Below, piece by piece: positions 19,791 to 31,618 of a stretch of DNA of 64,000 nt. The notes under the pieces are model-generated. The model did no database searches and was not told the DNA's origin. It was given only the letters and a program-made list of their open reading frames with translations. The number at the start of each line of letters is the position of its first letter. Position 1 is the stretch's first letter. Location of the stretch: assembly GCF_024345415.1 (NCBI RefSeq), contig NZ_JAGQBB010000005.1, positions 62,001 to 126,000 of the forward strand, in the 5' to 3' direction. This stretch comes from Synechococcus sp. Tobar12-5m-g. Lineage in GTDB: Bacteria > Cyanobacteriota > Cyanobacteriia > PCC-6307 > Cyanobiaceae. The position numbers and the translations under genes are program-made.

Positions 19791-22700
19791 ATGGAAGGAG
19801 AGTACCGGCGTGATCTGCGGTGGCGCCATGGCTTGGAGCAGATCAGCGGCAGGATGGCCAACAGTGCTAACGGAACAGAGTTGAACGAAGCTGGCCAAGG
19901 GCTTGACTCCCCAGCGGTCCCGCCGCACAACGCCCCCCGTGCCCTGCCGGAATCCGAGGCCCGGGTCCTGCTCAGCCGGCTCGACGCCCAGATCGAGCGG
20001 GTGGTGCTGGTGCGTCAGCACCCGGTCAGTGGCCTGCTGCCGGCCAGCACCGCCCACACGGTGCACGGCAACTACGGCGATGCATGGGTGCGCGACTGTG
20101 TCTATTCGATCCAGTGCGTCTGGGGGTTGGCCCTGGCCCACCGCCGGCTGGACGGGCCCACCACCAGGGTCTTCGAGCTGGAGCAGCGGGTCATCCAACT
20201 GATGCGCGGCCTGCTGGTCGCGATGATGCGCCAGGCCCCCAAGGTGGAGCGCTTCAAGAACAGCCTCAATCGTCTCGACGCGATCCACGCCAAGTACGAC
20301 ACCTCCCGAGGAGATCCTGTGGTGGCCGACGAGGGCTGGGGTCACCTCCAGCTCGATGCCACCGCGCTCTACCTGCTCCAGCTGGCCCAGCTCACCCGCG
20401 CCGGCCTGGTGGTGGTACATAACCACCATGAGCGGGATTTTGTGCAGAATCTCGTCTACTACGTGGCCCGGGCCTACCGGGTGGCCGATTACGGCATCTG
20501 GGAGCGAGGCGACAAGGGCAACCATGGTGAGCCGGAACGCAACGCCAGCTCGATCGGGCTGGTCAAGGCGGCGCTGGAAGCCCTCGATGGCCTCGATCTC
20601 TACGGCCCCCACGGCGATGGCAGCAGTGGCCTCCATGTCCCCCAGCCGCCCCTGATGAGGCTGGGCCGCGCCCTGCAGGCCCTGCTCCCGCGGGAATCGG
20701 CCAGCAAGGAGGTCGACAGTGCCTGCCTCTCGGTGATCGGCTACCCCGCCTGGGCCGTGGAGGATCCCCAGCTGCTGGAACGCACCCGGAGCAAGATCCG
20801 CCGCGACCTGGGGGGGATCTATGGCTACAAGCGCTTCCGCCGTGATGGCCACCAGACGGTGGTGGAGGACCACCGCCGTCTCCACTACGAGCGGGAGGAA
20901 CTGGCCCAGTTCGAGGCGATCGAGTGCGAATGGCCGCTGTTCTTCGCCTATGAACTGGTGACGGCCTGTTGTGAATTGCGCTGGGAGGAAGCCTGGAGCT
21001 GGCGGCGGCGCCTGACCTCGGTGTGTGTGGAGGTGGACGGAGTCCCGTTGCTGCCGGAGCTCTATCTGGTGCCCTCCGGTTCAATCGAGGCGGAGCGGCG
21101 CCAGCCCGGCAGCCAGGCCCGCCTTGCCAATGCCAACGTCCCCCTGCTCTGGACCCAGAGCCTCACCTGGCTCGGTGATCTGCTGCTCAACGGGCTGATC
21201 CAGCCGGCAGACATCGACCCGTGTGGCCGCCGGGAACCCAGGCCAGCCGGAGCGGAGCGGGTGCTGGTGGCCCTGGCCCCGGCCACTCCAGCGATCGCGG
21301 CGGCCCTGGCGGCGGCGGGGTTGCCCGTGGGCGGCGAGGGAACGGCGGTGCGCCAGGCCAGCTCCCAGAACCTGGCCTGGCGCATGGCCCAGGTGGGTGC
21401 CAACGCGGCGCTCGGGCTGAGCGGCCACCCCCCCGTGCGGATGGAAACGATGGCCACCGCTCGGATCTACCGGGATGGCGACGGACCGATCGCCTTCCTG
21501 CCGGCGGTCCTGGAAGAGGGCACGTTCTACCTGGTTGATGACCCGGAGCAGCTCGCCGACACGGTGCTCGGAGAACTGCGGCTGCTGCAGCGCCACTGGC
21601 GCGGCGACGGCCATCCCCTGCTGGTGATTCCGGTGGCGGCTGGACCCTTCCAGCGTGATCCCGCGGCGGTGATCCGGCTGGGTCTGGCCCTGGCCAGCGG
21701 CGAGCTGGAGGGGGTGCCGGTGCGCCTCGACCGGCTCGATGCCCTCGCCGAGGAGGCCTGCTGGGTGGCGTTGCCCGCCCCGGCCAGCGTCCCAGCCGCA
21801 GAGCCGAACACCACGGGCCCGGTGCTGCTCAGCAGCACCTGCCAGCACCCACTCACGCTTCAGCAAGAGAAGGAGCTCGAAGAGATCCCGATGGCCGACC
21901 TGGCCGAGCGGCTCTGGGGAAGCACCTCCCTCAGCGAGCAGGCCGAGCTCCTCGACCAGTTGGTGCGAAGGCTCGGCCAGAACGCGATCCTGCAGGGCCC
22001 GTCGTGCGGCGGGCCGGTGACGTTGCTGGCCCTGGTGGAGGAGGTCTACCGCCGCAGCCTGGCGGAATCCAACTGGTCGGTGGTGCGGCGTTGCGCCGGC
22101 CTCATGCAGCTGGTTCACCCCCAGCTGGAGGATGCGCTCACCGACCTGCTGGTGCTGCAGAAGCAACTGGTGGTGGGTCGCAACTACACCCGGGATTCCC
22201 TGATCACCCAACCCCAGGGCAGCGGGGCGATCGGCGCCATGATCCAGCGCTTCAGCGGCGAAGACGGCCGTGAGTGGATGGTGCAGCAGGAACTGCTGCT
22301 CGCCCTTGATGGCCTGGCCAGGCAGGAACCCGCTCTGCTCCGAGGCAGCCTCACCCTGCAACTGGGCCAGTTGCTGCTGCTGCTCACCGGCGAACTGGCC
22401 GCCGAACGGGACCTCACCCCCGATGACGCCTTCGAAGCGCTGTGCAGTCTCCCCCCCCACGCGATCCGCCGTCGCCTGCGGGCCGTGCTCGCCGATGTGG
22501 ACCACGCCCGGGAGGCCCTGCGGCGCAAGGAGCAGCTCCACATCAGCGGCCGGGTGCGCTGGGATGTGCCCGCCCCGCTCGAAGACCTGCCGGAGGGGAA
22601 AGTCTGCTGGCTGCAGCACCGCCAGCGGCTTGGGGCGCTGCAGAGGGTTCCCAGGGATTTCTATGCCGGCATCTGGGACCTGCTGCACCACTGCCGCGGC

Positions 22701-23150
22701 CTGGTGATCGGCGACAAGCTGGAACGTCGCAACCGCCTGGAGAGCGCACCGTTGATCTCGGAGAAGACCCCCGGTGAGCGCAATTTCGCCTCCCTGGTCG
22801 ATCACCTGCTCAGCAAGATTGAAGCCTCGGAGTATCGGCAGCTCTGCTCCGAGACCCTGCTCTCGCTGGTGGCGTTCGTGGGCGCCAATCCAGCCGTGCA
22901 GGTCGATGATTACCTGGCCCTCGATGTGGTGATCGGCCACGCCGTGCGGGTGGGCTGGCAGCACAGCCACCCGGACCAGTCAGCCGAGGACTACGCCCTC
23001 CACAAAGCGGAAGCCTGGGATCGCTTCTATCGGGCCTCGCCGGCCAGTTGCCGGCGCTGGCAGATGCTCGCCCTGCGGGACCTCACCGAGAGCGCCGGGG
23101 CAGACCCCGTTCAGATCGGGACGTCGAGCGTCATGCAGAGCGAGGGCTGA
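19791..23150 (+). CDS. large glycoside-hydrolase-15 / phosphorylase-kinase-regulatory-like protein
   Basis: At 1119 residues this is the longest gene in the window. The first 400 residues resemble the (alpha/alpha)6 barrel shared by glucoamylases (GH15) and the alpha/beta subunits of eukaryotic phosphorylase kinase. Visible blocks are GNYGDAWVRDCVYSIQCVWG, WGHLQLDATALYLLQLAQL, ADYGIWERGDKGNHGEPERN and ECEWPLFFAYELV. The remaining 700 residues are alpha-helical and unassigned. No signal peptide, so it is cytosolic. Glucoamylase activity is unproven; a role near glycogen metabolism is an inference. ATG 19854 is an alternative start. Confidence 0.82.
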   Translation: MEGEYRRDLRWRHGLEQISGRMANSANGTELNEAGQGLDSPAVPPHNAPRALPESEARVLLSRLDAQIERVVLVRQHPVSGLLPASTAHTVHGNYGDAWVRDCVYSIQCVWGLALAHRRLDGPTTRVFELEQRVIQLMRGLLVAMMRQAPKVERFKNSLNRLDAIHAKYDTSRGDPVVADEGWGHLQLDATALYLLQLAQLTRAGLVVVHNHHERDFVQNLVYYVARAYRVADYGIWERGDKGNHGEPERNASSIGLVKAALEALDGLDLYGPHGDGSSGLHVPQPPLMRLGRALQALLPRESASKEVDSACLSVIGYPAWAVEDPQLLERTRSKIRRDLGGIYGYKRFRRDGHQTVVEDHRRLHYEREELAQFEAIECEWPLFFAYELVTACCELRWEEAWSWRRRLTSVCVEVDGVPLLPELYLVPSGSIEAERRQPGSQARLANANVPLLWTQSLTWLGDLLLNGLIQPADIDPCGRREPRPAGAERVLVALAPATPAIAAALAAAGLPVGGEGTAVRQASSQNLAWRMAQVGANAALGLSGHPPVRMETMATARIYRDGDGPIAFLPAVLEEGTFYLVDDPEQLADTVLGELRLLQRHWRGDGHPLLVIPVAAGPFQRDPAAVIRLGLALASGELEGVPVRLDRLDALAEEACWVALPAPASVPAAEPNTTGPVLLSSTCQHPLTLQQEKELEEIPMADLAERLWGSTSLSEQAELLDQLVRRLGQNAILQGPSCGGPVTLLALVEEVYRRSLAESNWSVVRRCAGLMQLVHPQLEDALTDLLVLQKQLVVGRNYTRDSLITQPQGSGAIGAMIQRFSGEDGREWMVQQELLLALDGLARQEPALLRGSLTLQLGQLLLLLTGELAAERDLTPDDAFEALCSLPPHAIRRRLRAVLADVDHAREALRRKEQLHISGRVRWDVPAPLEDLPEGKVCWLQHRQRLGALQRVPRDFYAGIWDLLHHCRGLVIGDKLERRNRLESAPLISEKTPGERNFASLVDHLLSKIEASEYRQLCSETLLSLVAFVGANPAVQVDDYLALDVVIGHAVRVGWQHSHPDQSAEDYALHKAEAWDRFYRASPASCRRWQMLALRDLTESAGADPVQIGTSSVMQSEG

Positions 23151-24118
23151 TCCACGGCCTGCTCGATCAGGTTGGCGAGCAACAGCGCCCGGGAAGCCTG
23201 CTGGCCATTCACCGCCGGGATCTCGCAGCCGCGCACGCACTGGAGGAAATGCTCCAGCTCGGCATACAGGGGTTCGATCGAAGTGGTACTCACCTCCTCG
23301 ATGAAGCCGTCGTTGCGGTAGAGAAGCTCGCCCTGATCGGCTGACACCCATTCATGGGCGCGGCGGTGGATGTGGAGGCTGCGGTTGAGAAAATCGGTTT
23401 CGACCAGGCTGTCGCGGCAGTGGGCGCTGAGGCTGCGGATCTTGCGATGGGCCATCTTGCTGGCCGCCAGGCTGGCCACCACGCCATTCTCGAAGCCCAA
23501 CGTGGCGTTCACGTAGTCGATCGGGCCCTCGGCGCTGCGCCCCCCCACCGCCGCCAGCCGCACCACCGGCGCCTGGGCCAGCTCCAGCACCAGGTCGATG
23601 TCGTGGATCATCAGATCCAGCACCACCGAAACATCGTTGGCGCGATCGGCGTGGGGACTGTGACGGCGCGCCTCCAGCACCACCACCTCCTCGTTGGCCA
23701 CCACCTTGAGCAGTTCGCGGAAAGCGGGGTTGAAGCGCTCGATGTGACCCACCTGGAGCTGGCGGCCGGCCGTCTCAGCAGCGTGGATCAGCTCCGAGGC
23801 CTCATGCTGGTTCGCGGCAATCGGCTTTTCGATCAGCACGTGCACCCCGGACCGCAGGCAGGCCATGCCGACGCGGTGGTGCAGCAGGGTCGGCACGGCG
23901 ATGCAGACCGCTTCGACATGGGGCAGCAGGTCCTGGAAGTCGGCGAACCAGCGGCAGCCGAACTGCTCTACCGCCAGTTCGCCGCGGTGGGCATTGAGGT
24001 CGGCGACGCCCACCAGCTCGCCATCGCGCAGAAGGCTGAGGACACGGGCATGGTGCCAACCCATGTTGCCGATGCCGATGACGCCCACCTTGACCGGGGC
24101 GATGGGATCGGTGCTCAT
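23111..24118 (-). CDS. Gfo/Idh/MocA family oxidoreductase
   Basis: 335-residue NAD(P)-dependent dehydrogenase. The Rossmann motif GVIGIGNMGWHHARVLS starts near residue 12, the family lysine motif is LIEKPIA, and the catalytic-region motif is VGHIERFNPAFRELL. This last motif resembles family members acting on UDP-sugars or myo-inositol. The substrate is not determinable. The 3' end overlaps the previous gene by 40 bases. Confidence 0.9.
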   Translation of the reverse strand: MSTDPIAPVKVGVIGIGNMGWHHARVLSLLRDGELVGVADLNAHRGELAVEQFGCRWFADFQDLLPHVEAVCIAVPTLLHHRVGMACLRSGVHVLIEKPIAANQHEASELIHAAETAGRQLQVGHIERFNPAFRELLKVVANEEVVVLEARRHSPHADRANDVSVVLDLMIHDIDLVLELAQAPVVRLAAVGGRSAEGPIDYVNATLGFENGVVASLAASKMAHRKIRSLSAHCRDSLVETDFLNRSLHIHRRAHEWVSADQGELLYRNDGFIEEVSTTSIEPLYAELEHFLQCVRGCEIPAVNGQQASRALLLANLIEQAVDQPSLCMTLDVPI

Positions 24119-24179
24119 CGCCTCACGTGCACACGGGTCAAAGCGAACGTCCTGCCACCGTTGACGCCATTATCAATGA

Positions 24180-25499
24180 TCAACCATTGGGGTCTGGAGT
24201 TGCCTCGTCCGGGGCTCGTCTGGTGATCTGCACCCGCTCGATGCGCGGGCCATCCATGGCGCTGATCACGAACTGATCACCCTTCCAGCGCAGGCTTTCG
24301 CCAGGGGCGGGAATGTGTTGCAACCGTTCGAGCAGAAAGCCGGCCAGGGTGTGGTGACCGTCCGACTCGGGCAACTTCAACCCCAGCTGACGATTCAGAT
24401 CGAAGATTTCCAGATCGCCGGCCACCAGCCAGCTGTCGTCATGGATCTGCTGAACGTCGGCCTGCCCCGATAGCGGGGTGTCCTCGTCCCCGACGATCTC
24501 GCTGGTAAGGTCGGCCACGGTGACGAGACCCTCGGTGCCGCCGTGTTCATCAACCACCACAAGCAGGGGCTGGCCGCTGCGGATCAGCGGCAGCAGCTCG
24601 GCCAGGGAGGCCGTTTCCTGCACGATGGGCACCGAAGAGATGAAGGGAGCAAGTGGGGTGTCGCCCTGGAGCTGGCCCCTGGCGATCGGTTCGGCCAGCC
24701 GGCGCAGGTCGAGTACGCCCCGGACATCGTCGAGCGACTGCCCGATCACCGGGAAGCGGGCGTGGTTGGTGGCATGAACCACCTCCATCATCTCGGCGAA
24801 GCAGACATCCAGCGGCAGGGTCACCATGCCGGAGCGGGGCACCATCACCTCCCGCACCGGGGTGTCCCGCAGGGAGAACACACCTTCGAGGATGTTGCGC
24901 TCGTCGGGCAGCAGGCCGGTCACGCTGTTGGACTCGATCAGGGTTTCCAGCTCACCGGCCGAGAGGGCGGGCACCAGGGCATCCCAGTTGCGCGGCAGGC
25001 CGAGCAGCCGCAGCAGGCCATCGGCCAGGCGCTCGAGCACGGAGAGCAGCGGCGAGAGGGTGCGATTCACCGACTCCAGCAAGGGCGCCAGCCGCAGGGC
25101 CGAAACTTCCGGGTGATGCATCACCCAGGCCTTGGGCAGCAGGCCGCCGAGCAGGGTGGCCAGGCTGACCAGAACCAGAAACACCAGCACGTCGATCCAG
25201 GGCCGGCTGGTCTGGGGGTCCAGCCGGACGGCGAGCCCACGGCCGGCCCAGCCCAGGGCCACCAGGGCCAGGGCCGCCCCCAGCTGGGTGGAGAGCAGGG
25301 AGCGGCGCAGCCGCCCCTGCAGCCGCTCCACCGAGCGGGCGCCGGGATGGCCATCGGCCGCCAGGACCTGCACCCGACTCGGGCGCAGCCGGATCAGGGC
25401 GAACTCCCCGGCGGCGAAGAAGGCCAGCAGGGCGAGCAGGGCGGCCAGCAGGGCGAGCAGGCGCACGGAGAGCAGGGGCGTCAGGGAAGGGGCGCTCAC
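24180..25499 (-). CDS. CNNM/CorC (hemolysin C-like) membrane protein
   Basis: 439 residues: an N-terminal DUF21 domain with three to four hydrophobic segments, two CBS domains (REVMVPRSGMVTLPLD and FISSVPIVQETASLAELLPL, then VVDEHGGTEGLVTVADLTSEI) and a C-terminal CorC_HlyC domain (SWLVAGDLEIFDLNRQLG). Family members export Mg/Co ions. The start is GTG, whose bases overlap the glmS stop as GTGA, so translation is coupled. Confidence 0.92.
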   Translation of the reverse strand: MSAPSLTPLLSVRLLALLAALLALLAFFAAGEFALIRLRPSRVQVLAADGHPGARSVERLQGRLRRSLLSTQLGAALALVALGWAGRGLAVRLDPQTSRPWIDVLVFLVLVSLATLLGGLLPKAWVMHHPEVSALRLAPLLESVNRTLSPLLSVLERLADGLLRLLGLPRNWDALVPALSAGELETLIESNSVTGLLPDERNILEGVFSLRDTPVREVMVPRSGMVTLPLDVCFAEMMEVVHATNHARFPVIGQSLDDVRGVLDLRRLAEPIARGQLQGDTPLAPFISSVPIVQETASLAELLPLIRSGQPLLVVVDEHGGTEGLVTVADLTSEIVGDEDTPLSGQADVQQIHDDSWLVAGDLEIFDLNRQLGLKLPESDGHHTLAGFLLERLQHIPAPGESLRWKGDQFVISAMDGPRIERVQITRRAPDEATPDPNG

Positions 25500-27418
25500 T
25501 CCACGGTGACGCTCTTGGCCAGGTTGCGGGGCTGATCCACATCGAGGCCGCGGTGGGCAGCGATGTGGTAGCTGAGCAACTGCATCGGGATCACGGTCAG
25601 CAGGGGCGAGAGCAGCTCTTCCACCGCCGGGACCGGCAGCAACACATCGAAGAGGGCAGTGTCGGGGCCTTCCGGAGCCACGCCGATCAGCTGGGCATCG
25701 CGGGCCTTGGCCTCCTGGGCGTTGGAGAGCACCTTGTCGAACACCACACCGGGCATGGCGATGGAGACCACCGGCACTCTGGCGTCCAGCAGGGCGATCG
25801 GTCCGTGTTTCATCTCACCGGCGGGGTAGCCCTCGGCATGGATGTAGCTGATCTCCTTCAGCTTGAGGGCACCCTCCAGGGCAATGGGGTAGTTGATGCC
25901 GCGCCCCAGAAAAATCACATCCTGGGTATCGGCGAACAGATGGGCCAGGTCGGCGCACCGGCGATCGTGGTCCTCCACCAGCTCCTTGAGCTGGGCAGGC
26001 AGGGCCCGCAGGCCCCGCACCAGCGCCTGGAGCTGGGAGGGGCTGCGGCTGGAGCGGCGTTCGGCGAAGGCCAGGGCCAGGCCATAGAAGGCGAGCAGTT
26101 GCCCCAGGAAGGTTTTGGTGGCCGCCACCCCCACCTCGATGCCGGTGCCGATGTCGAGGATGTGGGGCACCAGCCGGCCCAGGGAGCTTTCGGGGCGGTT
26201 GGTGATGCCCAGCAGCCTGGCTGCAAAGGCGGGATCGGCGATCAGGCCGCGGCGCTCCTCCTCCATCAGCACAGCGGCGAGGGTGTCGGCCGTTTCCCCC
26301 GACTGGGTCACCCCGATCGTGAGGGTGTGGGGCGCCAGGGGCGGCGGTGCGTAACGAAATTCGCTGGCATAGAAAACGCGGGTGGGGATTCCAGCCAGCT
26401 GCTCGAGCAGATGGGCACCGACCAGGGAGGCATGCCGGCTGGTGCCGCAGGCCAGGATCTGAATCCGCTCCACCCCCTCGAACACCTTGTCCGGCAGGGG
26501 CATGGCCACCAGGGAGGGCGAGCCGGGCGCCCGGCTCGGCTCCGGCAGATGACGGGCCACCCAGAGCGCGGCCGTTTCGGGCTGCTCATGGATCTCCTTG
26601 TGCATGAAGTGGCGGAAGCTGCGCTTGTCCGCCACGTGCTCGGTGCCGGTGAGCAGGCTGGGGGTGCGCTGCACCCGCTCCCCCTTCTCGTCGTAGAGCT
26701 CGATGCCCAAGGGGGTGAGCAGGGCCACCTCCCCATCCTCCATCGGCAGAATCGTGCGGGTGAAGCCCGCCAGGGCCGGCGTGTCGCTGGCGCAGAGGAA
26801 CTCCCCCTCGCCAAGCCCGATCAGCAGCGGCGCCTGACGCCGCGCCACCACCAGGGCGCCGGGCGTTTCGCCCCAGACGACGGCCAGGGCATAGGCGCCG
26901 TGCAGCTCAGGCAACACCAGCTGGACGGCTTCGAGCAACAGGCTCCCGCTGGCGACCCTGCCACGGGCGCGCAGCTGGCCGAGGTGCTGGCTGATCAGAT
27001 GGGGAATGACTTCCGTGTCGGTGTCGGAGTGGAAGACGACGCCGGTGGCTTGAAGTTGCTCGCGCAACTGGCGATGATTTTCGATGATGCCGTTCTGGAC
27101 CACCGCCAGTTGGCCGCTGCCATCGAGGTGGGGGTGGGCGTTGCGCTCCTCGGGCTTGCCGTGGGTGGCCCAACGGGTGTGGCCGATGCCGCAGTGGCCC
27201 GCCGCCGAACACTGCTCATAGCGGTGTTGAAGGTTGACCAGCTTGCCCTCGGCCCGCAGGCAGGTGAGATGGCCAGCCGGGCTGCCGGGTTGGGAGGGAG
27301 TGACTTCCACCGTGGCCAGTCCGGCGGAATCGTAACCCCGGTACTCCAGCTGGCGCAGGCCTTCAAGCAGCAGCGGAGCTGCCTCCCTGGAGCCGATCAC
27401 CGCAACGATGCCACACAT
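25496..27418 (-). CDS. glmS: glutamine-fructose-6-phosphate aminotransferase (isomerising)
   Basis: Makes glucosamine-6-phosphate for peptidoglycan and lipopolysaccharide. 640 residues. The N-terminal glutaminase has nucleophile Cys2 (MCGIVAVIGSR), then YRGYDSAGLAT and HTRWATHGKPEERNAHPH. Two SIS isomerase domains follow (ILACGTSRHASLVGA, GVTQSGETADTL, ATKTFLGQLL), and the gene ends with the conserved PRNLAKSVTVE. No glmS ribozyme is recognisable in the 75 bases before the start. Confidence 0.97.
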   Translation of the reverse strand: MCGIVAVIGSREAAPLLLEGLRQLEYRGYDSAGLATVEVTPSQPGSPAGHLTCLRAEGKLVNLQHRYEQCSAAGHCGIGHTRWATHGKPEERNAHPHLDGSGQLAVVQNGIIENHRQLREQLQATGVVFHSDTDTEVIPHLISQHLGQLRARGRVASGSLLLEAVQLVLPELHGAYALAVVWGETPGALVVARRQAPLLIGLGEGEFLCASDTPALAGFTRTILPMEDGEVALLTPLGIELYDEKGERVQRTPSLLTGTEHVADKRSFRHFMHKEIHEQPETAALWVARHLPEPSRAPGSPSLVAMPLPDKVFEGVERIQILACGTSRHASLVGAHLLEQLAGIPTRVFYASEFRYAPPPLAPHTLTIGVTQSGETADTLAAVLMEEERRGLIADPAFAARLLGITNRPESSLGRLVPHILDIGTGIEVGVAATKTFLGQLLAFYGLALAFAERRSSRSPSQLQALVRGLRALPAQLKELVEDHDRRCADLAHLFADTQDVIFLGRGINYPIALEGALKLKEISYIHAEGYPAGEMKHGPIALLDARVPVVSIAMPGVVFDKVLSNAQEAKARDAQLIGVAPEGPDTALFDVLLPVPAVEELLSPLLTVIPMQLLSYHIAAHRGLDVDQPRNLAKSVTVE

Positions 27419-27493
27419 GGCCGATGGGCCGGATTAGGGCTGTTTCTAAAGGATCATCCCGAAGCCTGGCCATCGGCCTGCATCGGGACAGAG

Positions 27494-27519
27494 AAAAAAA
27501 CCCGGCCAAAGGCCGGGTT
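27494..27519 (-). terminator. intrinsic terminator of psaC
   Basis: Minus strand AACCCGGCC-TTT-GGCCGGGTT is a perfect 9-bp stem followed by a T-rich run, about 38 bases past the psaC stop and before the glmS start. Confidence 0.9.
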
Positions 27520-27556
27520 GCAGGATCGATCGGCTGGACCGTCGGGTGAGTGAACC

Positions 27557-27889
<333 letters not shown>

Positions 27890-27951
27890 TCATCAACGGT
27901 CCAGGGGCCGAGCGGGGCGACCCGTAGGATGCGGCCTCCCACACATCGGTC

Positions 27952-28194
27952 ATGTCCCAGGAAGCGATCTTCGAGAAAGTGCGCTCGATCGTTGCCGAGC
28001 AACTCAGCGTCGATGCTGCTGAGGTGAAGCCCGAATCCAACTTCCAGAACGATCTGGGCGCCGACTCCCTTGACACCGTGGAGCTGGTGATGGCCCTGGA
28101 AGAAGCCTTCGACATCGAGATTCCCGACGAGTCCGCCGAAGGCATCACCACCGTCGGGGATGCCGTCACCTACATCCAGGACAAGCAGGCCTGA
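27952..28194 (+). CDS. acpP: acyl carrier protein
   Basis: 80 residues, acidic. Carries the 4'-phosphopantetheine on the serine of [16 protein letters not shown] and holds growing acyl chains in fatty acid synthesis. A TAGGAT hexamer at 27925-27930 is a plausible -10 box about 22 bases before the start. It is followed 8 bases later by fabF, forming an acpP-fabF operon. Confidence 0.98.
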   Translation: MSQEAIFEKVRSIVAEQLSVDAAEVKPESNFQNDLGADSLDTVELVMALEEAFDIEIPDESAEGITTVGDAVTYIQDKQA

Positions 28195-28202
28195 GGTTGT
28201 TG

Positions 28203-29450
28203 ATGGTGGAGGGTCTCCGCCGCGTCGTGGTCACGGGCCTGGGCGCGGTCACGCCGATCGGCAACAGCGTGTCCCAGTACTGGGACGGATTGCGCACCGG
28301 TCGCAACGGGGTGGCAGCGATCACCTTGTTTGATGCGTCCCGCCATCCCTGCCGGTTTGCGGCGGAGGTCAAGGATTTCGATCCCAGCGGCAGCATCGAG
28401 CGCAAGGAAGCGAAGCGCTGGGATCGCTTCTGCCAGTTCGCCGTCGTGGCGGCGAAGGAGGCCGTGGCCCAGTCCGGGCTTGCGATCCAGGCCGGCCGCC
28501 CGGAGCGGGTCGGGGTGTCGATCGGCTCCGGGGTGGGCGGTCTGCTGATGATGGAAACCCAGGCCCATGTGCTTGCCGATCGGGGACCGGATCGGGTCAG
28601 CCCGTTCTGCGTGCCGATGATGATTCCCAACATGGCCGCCGGGCTCACCGCCATCGCCCTGGGCGCCAAGGGGCCCAGCACTTCGGCCTCCACCGCCTGC
28701 GCGGCCGGCTCCAATGCGATCGGCGATGCCTACCGCCTGATCCAGCTCGGCCTGGCCGACGCCATGGTGTGCGGCGGAGCCGAGTCGGCCATCACACCGC
28801 TGGGGGTGGCGGGCTTCGCCAGCGCCAAGGCGCTCTCCTTCCGCAACGACGATCCCGCCACGGCCAGCCGGCCGTTCGATCGGGAGCGCAATGGCTTCGT
28901 GATCGGCGAGGGCGCCGGCATGGTGGTGCTCGAAAGCCTCGACCACGCCCGGGCCCGGGGGGCTGAGATCCTCGCTGAGGTGGTGGGCTACGGCATGTCC
29001 TGTGACGCCTACCACTACACGTTGCCGTCCCCTGGCGGGGTGGGGGCGGCCGAGGCCATGCGGCTGGCCCTGGCCGACGGCCGGCTCACTCCCGACGATG
29101 TGGACTACGTCAACGCCCATGGGACCAGCACCCAGGCCAACGACAGCAACGAAACCGCCGCGATCAAGGCGGCCCTGGGATCCCGGGCCCTGGCCATCCC
29201 GGTGAGCTCCACCAAATCGATGACGGGTCATCTGCTGGGCGGCAGCGGCGGCATCGAGGCGGTGGCGGCCGTAATGGCGATCGGCCACAACCTGGTGCCC
29301 CCTACGATCAATTTCCACAATCCGGATCCGGCCTGTGATCTGGATGTCGTGCCAAACCAGGCGCGGGAACAGACACTGGACGTCGTGCTCTCGAACTCCT
29401 TCGGGTTTGGCGGTCACAATGTTTGCCTTGCCTTCCGCCGGATGAGCTGA
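28203..29450 (+). CDS. fabF: beta-ketoacyl-ACP synthase II
   Basis: Condensing enzyme of fatty acid elongation, 415 residues. The catalytic triad is complete: Cys in STACAAGSNAIGDA, His in NAHGTSTQANDSNE and His in KSMTGHLLGGSGG. The C-terminus SNSFGFGGHNVCLAFRR is standard. Two TTG codons precede the ATG at 28203, which gives the normal start of VEGLRRVVVTG. Confidence 0.97.
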   Translation: MVEGLRRVVVTGLGAVTPIGNSVSQYWDGLRTGRNGVAAITLFDASRHPCRFAAEVKDFDPSGSIERKEAKRWDRFCQFAVVAAKEAVAQSGLAIQAGRPERVGVSIGSGVGGLLMMETQAHVLADRGPDRVSPFCVPMMIPNMAAGLTAIALGAKGPSTSASTACAAGSNAIGDAYRLIQLGLADAMVCGGAESAITPLGVAGFASAKALSFRNDDPATASRPFDRERNGFVIGEGAGMVVLESLDHARARGAEILAEVVGYGMSCDAYHYTLPSPGGVGAAEAMRLALADGRLTPDDVDYVNAHGTSTQANDSNETAAIKAALGSRALAIPVSSTKSMTGHLLGGSGGIEAVAAVMAIGHNLVPPTINFHNPDPACDLDVVPNQAREQTLDVVLSNSFGFGGHNVCLAFRRMS

Positions 29451-29504
29451 ACGTCCGTTCCGCTCCCCCAGAGGAAACCCTCACCACCCCACTTCTCTTC
29501 CGCC

Positions 29505-31517
<2,013 letters not shown>

Positions 31518-31520
31518 GGC

Positions 31521-31535
31521 TCGGTGCGACACCGA
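31521..31535 (+). terminator. weak terminator-like hairpin after tkt
   Basis: TCGGTG-CGA-CACCGA is a perfect 6-bp stem followed by CTCTTTC, 4 bases past the tkt stop. The stem is short and the T run is poor. Confidence 0.4.
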
Positions 31536-31618
31536 CTCTTTCACCAGGAACAGACACACCGATCCTTTCCTGCTGGGCGTCCGGAAGCCTGGTCCAGGTG
31601 TTTCCATTGGGGGCCTTG

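Noticed and set aside
27419-27493. glmS ribozyme
   Set aside because: The space before glmS is too short and lacks the conserved core.
25553-27553. 666-codon plus-strand open frame opposite glmS
   Set aside because: Antisense shadow of a complete glmS; composition is Gly/Gln/Ala-rich with no domain.
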